Positions 11,466-21,447 of a DNA stretch of 64,000 nt are shown piece by piece (the stretch's first letter is position 1; each line of letters begins with the position of its first letter). The notes under the pieces are model-generated. The model did no database searches and was not told the origin of the DNA. It worked only from the letters and a program-made list of their open reading frames with translations. Both the position numbers and the translations under genes were made by a program. The stretch is taken from assembly GCA_963971425.1 (NCBI GenBank), contig OZ020520.1, positions 27,621,535 through 27,685,534 on the forward strand. The letters run 5' to 3'. The DNA comes from Bryoerythrophyllum caledonicum. Taxonomy: Eukaryota > Streptophyta > Bryopsida > Pottiales > Pottiaceae.

Positions 11466-12416
11466 TTAATTGTTGGAGTTTGCGGTGTTGGGGGTGTAGT
11501 TACCGACCGGTGGGTGGGAGTAGTCGGGGATGGGTTCTAGGCATCTTAGTGATTCATTGATCATATCGTGAGAGAGGAAGGGGAATTGATTTTTTAATAT
11601 ATGGGGGGTTATTATTGTGTGGTATTTGTGTATATTGTCATAGAGTTTGTTTTGAATTAGGTCTGGTGGATTTATTATGTTTTGGTTATTCGTTTGAAAT
11701 TGAGTAAGTTTGTGCTCAGTGGCAATCTGTCGTTTGGGAGGATTTTCTAGAGTTGCGAGTGTGTGCAGTAAGTTAGTTGCCCAAGTAGTGTTTGAGTCTC
11801 CTTGGGTGTTTGGAGAGACTTTGTAGTTGGCCAATTCTATAGATGGGCTAATTGTAACTATGATGGCGTATATAATATGTATTGAGGGGAAGTGTTGTAT
11901 AGTTTGGATGTAATGATGTAAGTGTGGATATCTATTGTTGTATTCATTATGAAGTGTGTGGGAGGTCTTTATAAGAGGGGTGTGTAATTTTGCGAGATGT
12001 TGGTATTCCGGTTGGAACTTGATAGTACTTGGAATAAAGTACATTTCTTCTCTTTTCTTGTGTGCTAAGGGGTGATTGTGTAGTATATTAGGCATTGGCC
12101 CTGGATTTTGTTCAATGTCTCCACATAATAATAGAAGGGGAAATTCATCAATATTTTGCGGTGGTGGATATTTATATTTTATTTTTTGATGTGGGGGTGC
12201 CATTGTATTTATAATTGTTGGTGAAATGTGTGTTTGTAGTTGTATTCCTATTATATTGAGGTTTTGTAGATATACTCTATTAGTTGAGTTTTGGTATGTT
12301 ATGATATCATCACCGGTTAGTAGGATCAATTTATAATATTTGTTTTTGCCAGTTGGCAAGGAAAGGAGTGTAAAATGCAGATTGTGAGTGGTGTGGATGA
12401 TTTTTATGTAGTGCAT
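11466..12416 (-). pseudogene. LINE ORF2 segment carrying a 2A-like motif
   Basis: An open frame of 316 codons. Residues 94-107 read PLLLLCGDIEQNPG followed by P and then Met, matching the 2A consensus D-x-E-x-N-P-G-P preceded by a Leu-rich stretch. The residues before it (1-93) have no recognised fold. The residues after it (108-316) are His-, Thr- and Ile-rich and lead into the endonuclease region. In known 2A proteins the ribosome skips the Gly-Pro bond, releasing the upstream peptide. Here that would split about 107 residues, plus anything upstream, from the enzyme part of ORF2. Confidence 0.7.
12096..12137 (-). other. 2A ribosome-skipping-like motif (LLLLCGDIEQNPGP)
   Basis: The codons for GDIEQNPGP occupy 12122-12096, followed by ATG at 12095-12093. 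All core residues (D, E, N, P, G, P) are present, as is the usual run of leucines and CGD upstream. 2A-like motifs at the N-terminal side of ORF2 are established in trypanosome L1Tc/ingi LINEs and in sea-urchin LINEs. Activity in this copy is inferred from the motif only. Confidence 0.8.
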
Positions 12417-12465
12417 GATAATAGTATTATAATTATTTTGAGTAGTGAGGATTGGTGGTTGGTTC

Positions 12466-13335
12466 TTAGTGTATAGGTGTGTGTTGTTTTGGGGTATTTC
12501 CTAAGATGGGTGTAGTGGGATATTGCGTACTTGGTTTGCAGGTGATTATGTGAGGGTTAAAAATAAGAGATGTATTCTTTAGTGTTGGTGTTTTCTGGGA
12601 AGAGCTATGTTTAATAGTTGGTGTGATTAAGATGTAGTACGTACTCTTAGTGGCAATTTTTGTGTGGGTGGATTTGTGGAAGTCAACGTAATGCTTTAGT
12701 GGAGTGAGAGTGACGGCATAGGGTAGAGGATAGGGCAATTCTTTTATGAGTCTAGTTTTTGTTTTGTAGTATATCCAGGTGATAAAATGACTAGTGGAGG
12801 AGGATTAATACGTGATGGTTTCTAGAGGTAGGGAGATAGGAATGAACTGTGGGGTAATCGTAATGTTTGTGGTATGTATTTTTTAGTTTGAGGTTGAGTT
12901 TGTGTTGTTGATGGTTTGGTGTGGATTTTAATATATTAGTACAATATCTGGATTTTGGTTTGGTCTGATTATTCTTGGTTTTTGATGTTTTATTTATGTC
13001 GTTTTGATTTTTTCTTACTTTATTATTTTTGTTATGTAAGGTGTATAGATATAATAGCGGATTTACCTTGTGTTTATTATTGTTAGTCATATGTTTGGAA
13101 TTTAGATATGATTTATCATTTATGATTATACTATGGTTGGTGATTTTTAGAAAATTATGTAGGTGTACTTTTACATACATGGGTGTGTTTTTTTTGTTGG
13201 TTTTTGGGGTAGTATATAAGTATACTATTGAATATAATATTATGGCATTACTATTATATTTTTGGATTTTGATATTTGCTGGTAAATGAGTATATAAATA
13301 TACTTTTAGGTATTTTATCGTGTTGTGGGTTGAAG
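12466..13335 (-). pseudogene. N-terminal part of LINE ORF2, Asn/Thr/His-rich
   Basis: Two minus-strand frames (13180-12791 and 12738-12466) give Asn-, Thr-, Lys- and His-rich peptides with no recognised domain. They lie between the end of ORF1 and the 2A-bearing frame, and share the A+C-rich strand bias of the rest of ORF2. They are probably the divergent amino-terminal region of ORF2. Confidence 0.35.
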
Positions 13336-15021
13336 CTAGTTTAACGAATCAGGTCGTCTATCAACCATGGATGTCTCTTTCAAGGCTTCCTCTTCGTGTT
13401 CTTGGATTATTTGAACAAGGTGCATGCGAAGTGAGGACATCTCTCCTCAAAGTGTCTTTGCTGTCTTGGAAAGTACATTGTCCGCATATACTTTAGCTTC
13501 CTGTACGATCTCTGTCTTTAGTGATACCATCTCCTTCTGTACCTCTAGAATAGTACTGATGGTTCCTTTCTTCACCTCCTCTTGGACTATCTTATGTAGG
13601 TCTTTTTTGCTATATCCAGTCTTTGGTGGATATTCTAAGGCAATGACCGTGTTAGCTACTGCAGTGTTCACTTCGTTAAAACCCCATTTTGCAACACATT
13701 CGTCCGAAGGGGCGCTAATTCCGTCAAGGCTTTTGAGGTGAGGGGTAAATTCGACCTACTTACCTAGGATTTTACTGCTGGTTTTTACTAGCTTCTTGTA
13801 TACTGCAGCATTCAAGCACTGGATGTTACATATTTCAACATGACGACCATGTTCCAATTTGAAATAGGTGTCCACAACATTTTTCTTGCCCATAAATGCA
13901 TTGATACCCAGTTCTAACGCACCAGCTGTCTTTGTTTTGTTTAAGTTTTTAGCAATCAAGATGAGGGCATTCTTTTACGCTTTATCATTTTCACTCAACT
14001 TTCCCTTGCTAGAAAAATAGGGATTGAAAATCTCATTTAAGAAGGCAATTTTTTGGACTTTTACCTTTTGAGCTTGTTTTTGGGAGGGGGTTTTCATCCA
14101 AGCAAATTCTAGTTCTAGCTTCTTCTGAACATTTGTTATCTCATACTCAAACCCTCTAGCAAACCCTTCCTTCACAATTTCCTCATGCAAGACATACTAT
14201 GATTTTTGTGCCAAGTTTGATCCAGAGATTTTTACGGATAAGAGGTTTGCAAGAGCTAGGGAATCATAACTCTTACACACCTTCCCTCTACAAGGGATGC
14301 CTTCATTGAGATTCAAGATGAACGGTCTTGTACCTTTGAGAAGTCCTTTAACATCCACTCTAGGGTTTTTGAGTTTGATGATGCCACTCCATCTGTCCGT
14401 CTTGTGGTGACATAGAATTGCTATTGGTTCACCTAACAGTTTGCCTAAGCCAATGTCCATGTGGAGAAGTCGTGTTTTTACCATGCCATAAATTACATCT
14501 CTAGACAAGATTTGTTCACCGATTTCAAAGAAAATCAAAACTTGGTAGTCTGATGCAAATCCATATTCATCAATCTCCACCTCAGTGGGTAACTGGGTTA
14601 GGTTAAAGTGATTAGCTTCTTTCTTATTTGCCCTTCGCGAAGGCCACTCTTCTTGGACGACAAAGGCGAAGGAAGGTAATGCAACAACTCTCTTTTGTGC
14701 TTATGTTTCAGTCAATCCCAACTCAATCAATTCAGGGACTGTTAGGACACGTTCTTTGGCACTTCCACTCTGCATAGCTATAGTATTGAGCATGTTAAAA
14801 CCCAGCCAATAAGGTGGACGAAGCAACTTTGATGCTCTAACCTTCTTAAGATTGGGGGTATTATCCACCGCATCAATGGTCCTCTCATGCATTGAAACAA
14901 CCTCACATGTGCTCTCCTCAAAAATTTCCATTAGTACTGGGCCGTTATGAGAGGGGGCAGTAAGATCAACAAACATACGGTCTGGCCCTTTGAAAGAAGA
15001 GGCGGTGGTATCTTCTGCCAT
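13336..15021 (-). pseudogene. Probable LINE ORF1, broken by in-frame stops only
   Basis: A single frame of 562 codons runs from an ATG at 15021 (MAEDTTASSF) to TAG at 13336-13338. Five internal stops (about 14701, 14197, 13975, 13756 and 13447) interrupt it, but there are no frameshifts. The first third is acidic to neutral. The middle contains WSGIIKLKNPRVDVKGLL and GTRPFILNLNEG. The C-terminal part has a predicted coiled coil (EEVKKGTISTILEVQKEM...VSLKTEIVQEAKVYADNVL). A single ORF with a coiled coil directly upstream of ORF2 fits a LINE ORF1 nucleic-acid chaperone, but I cannot point to an RRM or zinc knuckle. The frame is open upstream to 15582, but MAEDTT is the likelier start because the upstream residues look non-coding. 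Confidence 0.55.
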
Positions 15022-15600
15022 TTTGCAAGTCAAGAATAACACGTTGTTATTGATAATTTCTACAGATGTAAGTATTGAGTTGCTTTGAAGTACTTTTCTA
15101 TCAATTCCATCCCACAACTTACTTTGTGGATTTGTAGGTCGTGATATCAAGTAGAAGCATGTGAAAAGAAAAAATGGCGCATCATATAGAAAGGATTTCG
15201 AAGTGGTAGAGTGTTTACCTAACTGAGTGAGGGACGTTTGATGGAGGGGAAAGGAGCCTGTATGATGTTCGCCTCGGTAGTGTGCGCTTACACTGTTGGG
15301 CTTGGGGCAGCTCCAGGCAGGAGCCTGCTTCTCTGTTGGATTTGGTGAGGACAATCCTTCCCTGATGTATGTCTCCAATCTTGGGTGATGGCTTGCGGCT
15401 TGCTTCACACTCTGCTGGGGCTGCCGACGCTGTTGAGAGCAGGGGCTGCCGATATTGTTGGCGTCCCAATGTCTATCTGCCAGGTTTCGAAACTTCTTCC
15501 TATGCCTTCGGAGTGTGTGGGCATTCCTTCTTCCTGGTGTCTCTTGCTTTCTTAGTTGAGTAAGCTTCTTCGGTAACCCCAATCTCTCCTTGGCAGCGTC
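15022..15600 (-). other. Putative LINE 5' leader with a tRNA-like patch
   Basis: The sequence between the ORF1 ATG and the GC-rich 99-bp repeats has no stop in the ORF1 frame but shows no domain. On the plus strand, 15199-15245 contains GTGGTAGAGTGTTTACCTAA, followed by a T-arm-like TTTGATGGAG. This resembles the A-box and anticodon arm of a decayed tRNA or tRNA-derived SINE. Too degraded to call a tRNA gene. Confidence 0.3.
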
Positions 15601-15682
15601 GCTCGGGGGTTCTAGAAAGCGAGCTCCACTCGGGGGCTTGTCAAGATTGGGCAGTTGGCTCTACCGCAGAGCGACTCCCCCG

Positions 15683-15882
15683 ATCGGCATTGGTGTTGGC
15701 GTTCTCCCTTCTTCGGCGCCGCACGAGGGTTTTGGTAAACCGCACCTCCACGATGCCACTTTGTCCACAGCAGCTCCGCCGACCGGCGTTGGTATTGGTG
15801 TTCTCCCCTCTTCGGCGCCGTACGAGGGTTTTGGTGAACCGCACGTCCACGATGCTACCTTGTCTGCAGCAGCTCTGCTCGG
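15683..15882. repeat. Two tandem copies of a 99-bp GC-rich unit
   Basis: CGGCATTGGTGTTGGCGTTC at 15685 recurs as CGGCGTTGGTATTGGTGTTC at 15784. Both copies continue through TTCGGCGCCG, ACGAGGGTTTTGGT and CCACGATGC. The 99-bp length keeps frames open on both strands, giving spurious ORFs of 160-200 codons (15590-16213 plus, 15641-16135 minus). Tandem GC-rich units upstream of a LINE can be promoter repeats, which is possible here. Confidence 0.75.
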
Positions 15883-16265
15883 GGGCTTGGCGAGAATGGA
15901 CGGTTGGCTCTTCTGTGAAGCGTCTCCCTCGGCCGGTGTTGGAGTTCAGACTAAGAGTTGTTGCACAGTAGAGCGGCGTAGTGCGGTGTGGTACTTCTGT
16001 TGTACTTTTGTTGACGTCGCAGCTGAGTCCTGGAGCTGCAACAAGGAAGGGCGGTGTAGTAGAGTGCGGCTTGGTGTCGACGGTGCAGCTTCCTTGGGCT
16101 TCTACAAGTTGGTGTGGCGCATTGCAATGCGGCACAATGTGTACAACTCTGGAGCGGTGCGGCGCATGTACTGCTACAATATTCTTCTACTTGCCTACTC
16201 TCAAGAGACTTAATCTCCACTATCTACTTATCACGGCTATTGTAGTAATATCTCTGGAAGTCTAA

Positions 16266-18900
16266 GCGCTGAGAGGCAAGGTGGGAGGATGAGCGGTAGG
16301 ATTTGTAGTGAAATGTTTATACTTATTTGCTCGATGTAGGGTTTGGTTGGGTGAGTCATGGGGGGAATCGAGGCGCTGCTCCTCCACCTCCTTTGTTCTA
16401 GGGTTTGTTGGTGTGTGGATCAATCTAGTGCCTTCAATTAAGAATAGTCGGCATCTTAGTTGCCAGGCTGATTTGGGCCAAATTTGGGGCAGCACATGGA
16501 CGGCGCTTTGTGAAAACTTGTCCGTTGACAAAAAAATCTTGGAGCGGAGCATCGTGGAGTCGTGGCTAGCAAAGATGCTGCTTGAACGGCGGTTGGATGC
16601 TTTTGCTTGGCTGTTTTTGCATGAATGAGCACTGCAGCTCCTTCCCTTGCGATTCAGCTTGAAATTTACTACACATGTTCTCCATGGTAATAATTTATTA
16701 AGGAAGTGAAATTCAAGGGAGGTTAGGGAATTTATCTCGTTGGTGATGATGTTGTCCGTTGTTACTTGTTTTCGTCTCCTTGTTGATGATGACTGCTTCA
16801 TGTGTTGTTGGGAGTGTTCTTGACAATGCTTTTGCTGGTGTTTGTACGTCGCAGGTGAGGAGTATCTTGACAGGATTTTGGCTGAAGCCTTGTGTGTCCT
16901 AGGTGTTTGCGGCAGAGGTTCCATCAGCTAGCAGGTGCGTAACCTTTACTTCCGTGTTCGGGTGTGCTTCCTTGTAATTCTCATTGTTGGTGGACGACAT
17001 TCGCGTTGCCATGTCTTGATCGGTGCTCCTGAGTCAGGGTTGTCTTCATTGTTGACGATGGTATATATCAATTGCTTTGTATCCCTAATTTGACTTGCGT
17101 TCTTTGTGTGCAGGATGCCTCAACTATTTTGAAGCACTATTTGCGACAACACCAACAATTCTTCCACGACGTGTGAGTAGTTATATGTACATTGAGGGGG
17201 CATATGTTTACAACTACATTTTTGTTTGTTTTTGTGTTTATATAACTCGTGGAGCTGCTTTTATTGTGTAAGGTGTTGTGCCTTGTGTAGGTGCTATGAA
17301 CATTAATTTGAACGCTATGTTATCTATATGAATTTTTAAGATGTAAGAGATTGTACAACAATATGAAGTATATGAGATGGGGGTAGAAATGTACGTATCT
17401 GTATGGAGTTGCTGGAATGTTGAAGAGGGCTTGTCCTTCTTTGTTGTGGCACTCCTCTTGTGAAACCTACGACCCTCCTCTACTCCCGTTTGTAGCTTCG
17501 TTCTTATAGTGTCTCTGTCTGCGGTGTCCTCGATGTCGGCAGGATACTGCCTTCCAGAGTGTTGCTTGTAGATACATGTTGGGGTTGCATGCAGTCCTTG
17601 CTCAGCATGCAGTCTTTTGTACACAATCAATACTGCATAGCAGCTTGTGTGATGTTTGCAGCGTATTCGATGTTGGCTTGATACTCCCTTCAGGGATGGA
17701 GCGCGCTGGTGTTTGCTGAAGTCGTTGTGCGTGCAGGCAGTTCTTGGGCGGCAGCTTGTGCGGCGATAAATTCCAAGGGCCACAATACGACCACTTGTAT
17801 GAATCATTCCAGGAGATTTGAGTTGATAGCCTAATGTAGGCTGTGGTCCTTGACGTGCTTGAGCAGTCTGCTTCCGCCATCTTCTTACCGAGGCGATCGG
17901 GTTTTGTTTTTTTGCATGAAGCTTCCTCTTGACGGACTAGCTTCCTCATCTTGTCGTGTCTATAATCTAGGCCGCCTTGTCTAGTTGGTTTTGGCTGTGT
18001 GGGACATGGTCTGGATCTACTAGTTGCTGAAGTCTAATGTTTGTGTTTGGATCTCTATGCTTATGTTGAGGTCTAAGTGTTGCGGTGCGCTACTTGCTAG
18101 TTTTGTAGGACTGGATTTTTGGATGGGAGGTTGCAAGGGGTAATGTGAGTTGTGCACGTAGTTTGCTACTAAAGGATCAAGTTGGTCTATGAATGAGCAT
18201 GCCAAGCATAACAGTGAATGTCCGTTTCCAACACACTAGACCGCTCGCTTTCAATAGATCTAATATGAGATATCCCTGTTATGCAGTAGCATTGTCTCCG
18301 TCGACCAAATCTGATCCCCTTGCGTCCGGCCAACACTCTTAGTGCACACATCTCACTAGTCATGCAGAGAACACAAGCAAAAGGGACGCTCCACCAAGCC
18401 CAACCATTCTTGGTTGTTCAAGTGTGTTCTCTACGGCTAACTCCTCACTCCGTCCTCACCTAAAAACACAGAGTTCTTAGTTGCCCATCTCACTTCTCTG
18501 GTGATAAGTGCTAAAAAGGGAACACTTAAAAGATTGTTTAGGGAGATGGAAACCTCTATATTTCCACCGGTTTGGGACCAAGAAATTATATAATTCTCCT
18601 CTCTTCTATGTCACCATCTATGATTATTATCACAAAAAACCTTGGATTGAATGTACATCCTCAGAACTGTGATACAAAGATGTGCATCCTCAGAATGAAG
18701 TGAAAACAAATCATAGGTTACTCAAATTAACGTTGGCAAATACACAAGTAATAAGTTTCAGAAAGGTAAAGAAGAGGATTGCACTTATATGATACATGTT
18801 CATGTTTGCCGGAAGGAAGAGAAGACAAATATCATAACATTACATGGTTTCTTCAATTTATTCTCCCAAGGAGTACGAACGCAGAGGGACACGAGTTGGC
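16266..18900. other. Moderately GC-rich region without a recognised gene
   Basis: Minus-strand frames of 220 codons (16924-16262) and 189 codons (17807-17238) are Ser-, Thr-, Arg- and His-rich with no domain I recognise. Their plus-strand counterparts look no better. This could be an extended LINE 5' region or an unrelated decayed element. Confidence 0.3.
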
Positions 18901-18914
18901 GTTCTCATGCAAAC

Positions 18915-20225
18915 GGGCCACGGAACAAAAGAAAAATCAACAAAAAAAGGAACAGAAAAGGAGCTCCAGGGAAAACAAACAGATACCAGCTCTAGATGAC
19001 ATGTGAATCAGCATGAAAAAAACTCTCAAAGCCATCCTGGAAAACCTAGGAAAACGATGATAAATTCAAAGGTTACTGTAAAGGTAAGTAACTAAACTTA
19101 GCCTGCGGTACTTTTGGAATCATATGTACAGAGAAGCCCCACCAACCTCACTTTCATTTTCTTAACCCTTGATCATCACAAATTGGTACTGGTGGTCACA
19201 ATATTCTACATGTATGGTATCATATTTGAACATCATAAGTTTCACATATTGAATTGAGCTTCAAATGAAAGATGTTAGTTGAAGAATCTTTGATACAAAG
19301 TTATAAGTCTTGCTAAACGTTGAACATATTTTCTACATCATACAAGGTACAATATGTGTATGCATAAACGGCTCCCGACTGACGTGTAAGAAGGCGAAAC
19401 AAAGATCATGATCAGTCATCGTGCATACATGCACAACGCCAAAAGGTCAAGACCACAAAGTGGACAACAGTGTGGAAAATTCCACAGTGCATACCTCTGC
19501 AATTAATGGTGTAGACATTCTTGTGACTTCGCTCTTATCGTTGCTGACACTCTCTTCTTTGTTGATTAACTTAACTGCCTTGAACCACCTTACTTGCATG
19601 GAGTGGGGGGAGTGGAACAATTAGGACGTGCAACAAAAAAACAGCTAAAAAGGAACATAAAATGAGCTCAAGGAAAACAAATAGATACTAGAGTTTTCCT
19701 GAAAGTACTCAGGGTTTAAATCCTGACTATCACCCCAAAACACTAATAGGGGTTGTACACCTGAAAGTCCACTTGTTTTTTAGTAACATGGTGGTTTGGT
19801 TAACTTTGGGGTTTATTCCATGAATTATGGTCCTTTGTCAGCCAACGAACATGCTACAGGGTTAATCATCTAGGCACACTCACCGTCCAAACAAAGATGC
19901 AAGGTGGCATTGGTGACTCCAAATTACTAATTTGGTTACATTAGCTTGTTCCATGCGCGTGGCCCATAAAGTATGGAGGGTGAGAACTTTCACCCTACAA
20001 ATATTGCCGTATTTAAATCTCACCCTGCTTTGATAAATAGAGAAAGACACAAGGTCGTTAAAGGATGTTGCATCGGGTCTTTTTGGCTAACACAGGGTAG
20101 CCACCCTTTAAAACTCAGACTTTCAGGAAAACTCTACTAGCTCTAGATGACAGGCCAATTGGCACTAGTGGTCACAGTATTCTACACGTATGGTATCATA
20201 TTTGAACATCATAAATTTTGTATTG
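18915..20225 (+). repeat. Direct duplication of a host segment, one copy interrupted by a MITE
   Basis: The first copy (about 18940-19240) contains GGAAAACAAACAGATACCAG, CTCTAGATGACA, GGTGGTCACAATATTCTACA and TGGTATCATATTTGAACATC. The second copy (19625-19689 plus 20136-20225) has the same landmarks with small changes. It is split by the 446-bp MITE and also lacks about 170 bp present in the first copy after CTCTAGATGACA. Confidence 0.75.
19690..20135. mobile_element. 446-bp MITE with 17-bp TIRs and 3-bp target duplication (ACT)
   Basis: The left end is AGAGTTTTCCTGAAAGT at 19690-19706; the right end (20119-20135) is its exact reverse complement. ACT flanks both sides (19687-19689 and 20136-20138). 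The paralogous sequence at 18981-18995 (AGATACCAGCTCTAG) shows the same locus without the insert, giving an empty site with ACC in place of ACT. No coding capacity. A 3-bp duplication is compatible with PIF/Harbinger or CACTA groups, but the TIR does not begin with CACTA and the target is not TWA, so the superfamily is left open. Confidence 0.8.
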
Positions 20226-21317
20226 AAAGAAATTAGGTGGGAGGCACTTTCCCGCGCACATGGCACATGAAGAGTTTAGCTAGTTAGAGCTACTACGAAT
20301 TTAGAAGATAGAGGCGGCGTGTCAGGCTGAAGGCGGCAAATTAATGGCTTCATGCTAATTGAGGCAAAAGAGATAAGTGCAAGGCTGGTGACATGGGGAG
20401 GAAGAGAGCTGTTGGAGTGGAAGTACAACAGTACGCGAGGTCGTGGGCGGCTGAGTCTGCAACCCTATTTTTTGTCTGGTCAAGAAAAGAAAAAGAAAAA
20501 GAAAAAACCCCCTTGCTCCAAGGAATCTCTAGCGACACTAGGTTTTTGCAGGGTTAGCGCTATGAGGCTGTCGGGCTGTTTTTAGTCGTGGAGTGCAAGG
20601 AGTGGGATGGCGAGTAGACGGAGGCTTGTGGCTGGCGGTTTGCGGGGGTGGACTTCTTGTCTGTAGAGGCAGGTGTGACGGAGGATTGTGATGAGTAGAA
20701 AATTCCCAGTAGAGTGTTTGGAATTTTGGACGTGGTCCATTGGTCCAAGGATGAGGCGTGGGCTGCAGGAGGCAGCGGCATTTTGTGGAGGAGACGGTTG
20801 GAGAGAGTGCCGTGAGGTTGAGAGTGGTTGGGATTTTTTTCGGCAGTTGGAGTTTTTTTCCGTGTGTTTTTTTAACACATTTGGTGAACTGCAAATGTTG
20901 AGTTAGTCTGTAGGGTGCAAGTCGTGGAGTGTAGAGTTGGGTCGCGGTTGAGCGGGATGACGGAGTCCCATTATTTTTCCTTTTTTTGGTGGCAGATGCA
21001 GAGTGTTTTTGTGGGTGTGCTCATTTTCAAACTCTCAAGGAGAGGAGTTTGGTTCAGGGAAGTAGTAGGGTGAAGTCAAGGTGCAGGAGTTTTGACGGCT
21101 AGGGTGGAAGAGAAGACTTCGTCGTGTGGAATTTGAATTTCTCCATAAGGCCGTCAAACTTGATTTTCGTGGAAGAATACTACAGGGTGGAAGAGAAAGG
21201 TCAGTCGTGTGGGGAGGAAAGAGTAAGTGGAGCGTTTAGAGAGGTTGTTTTGTTGTTTCTAAAGCTTCATTTTTGTTAAAGAATTTGAAGTGGTTGTACG
21301 CGACTGCTGGATGTGTG

Positions 21318-21447
21318 GTGTGCGAGCAGCTGGCAGAGGCGTGCAACGCGCTGGGATTGGAAGTCTACGTCGATGTTGAATCAAGTGGACGCGGTGCCGG
21401 TGGCGCTGCAGGGCCACGACGTCATCGGGCTGGCAGAGACGGGGTCT
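21318..21447 (+). pseudogene. DEAD-box RNA helicase fragment (Q-motif to motif I)
   Basis: The plus strand encodes CEQLAEACNALG (21321-21356). After one extra base at 21357 it continues as WKSTSMLNQVDAVPVALQG (21358 on), then HDVIGLAETGS up to 21447. This closely follows the Q-motif and motif I region of plant DEAD-box helicases of the DDX47/Rrp3 (RH10) type. There the segment reads about LGWKxPTxIQxEAIPxAL, then xGKDVIGLAxTGSGKT, and binds ATP. The GKT lysine motif is lost: the frame runs into unrelated VFSVGKHGSGRT. No later helicase motifs (DEAD, SAT) follow. It is probably a captured or duplicated exon fragment and cannot encode a helicase. Confidence 0.65.

Larger units (their letters stand above)
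5055..15021 (-). mobile_element. Large degenerate non-LTR retrotransposon (LINE) with APE endonuclease, RT and RNase H
   Basis: Read on the minus strand, the order is ORF1 (15021-13336), an Asn/Thr/His-rich region, a 2A motif, an APE-type endonuclease with GDFNRD, reverse transcriptase with AAYADDLA, a thumb region, an unrecognised domain, RNase H with SDGS and a Cys/His knuckle. No LTRs, integrase or protease were seen, so this is a LINE. ORF2 is old: its domains fall in several frames (about eight frame changes) with extra stops. ORF1 is broken only by stops. That difference leaves open whether ORF1 and ORF2 began as one element; adjacency, order and orientation support it. The 3' end lies near 5055-5085 without an obvious poly-A tail. 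The ORF2 coding strand is strikingly A+C rich. A second, 5'-truncated copy lies at 47.2-48.5 kb in the opposite orientation. Confidence 0.85.

Noticed and set aside
15199-15245. tRNA gene
   Set aside because: Only the A-box and anticodon-arm wording fits. Acceptor stem and T-arm do not pair well, so it was kept only as a tRNA-like patch.
15590-16213. A 207-codon plus-strand frame with two 33-residue repeats
   Set aside because: The repeat is a 99-bp DNA duplication open on both strands, and no domain or splice signals support it.
16262-16924. A 220-codon minus-strand frame as a gene
   Set aside because: No recognisable domain; composition is consistent with chance in moderately GC-rich DNA.
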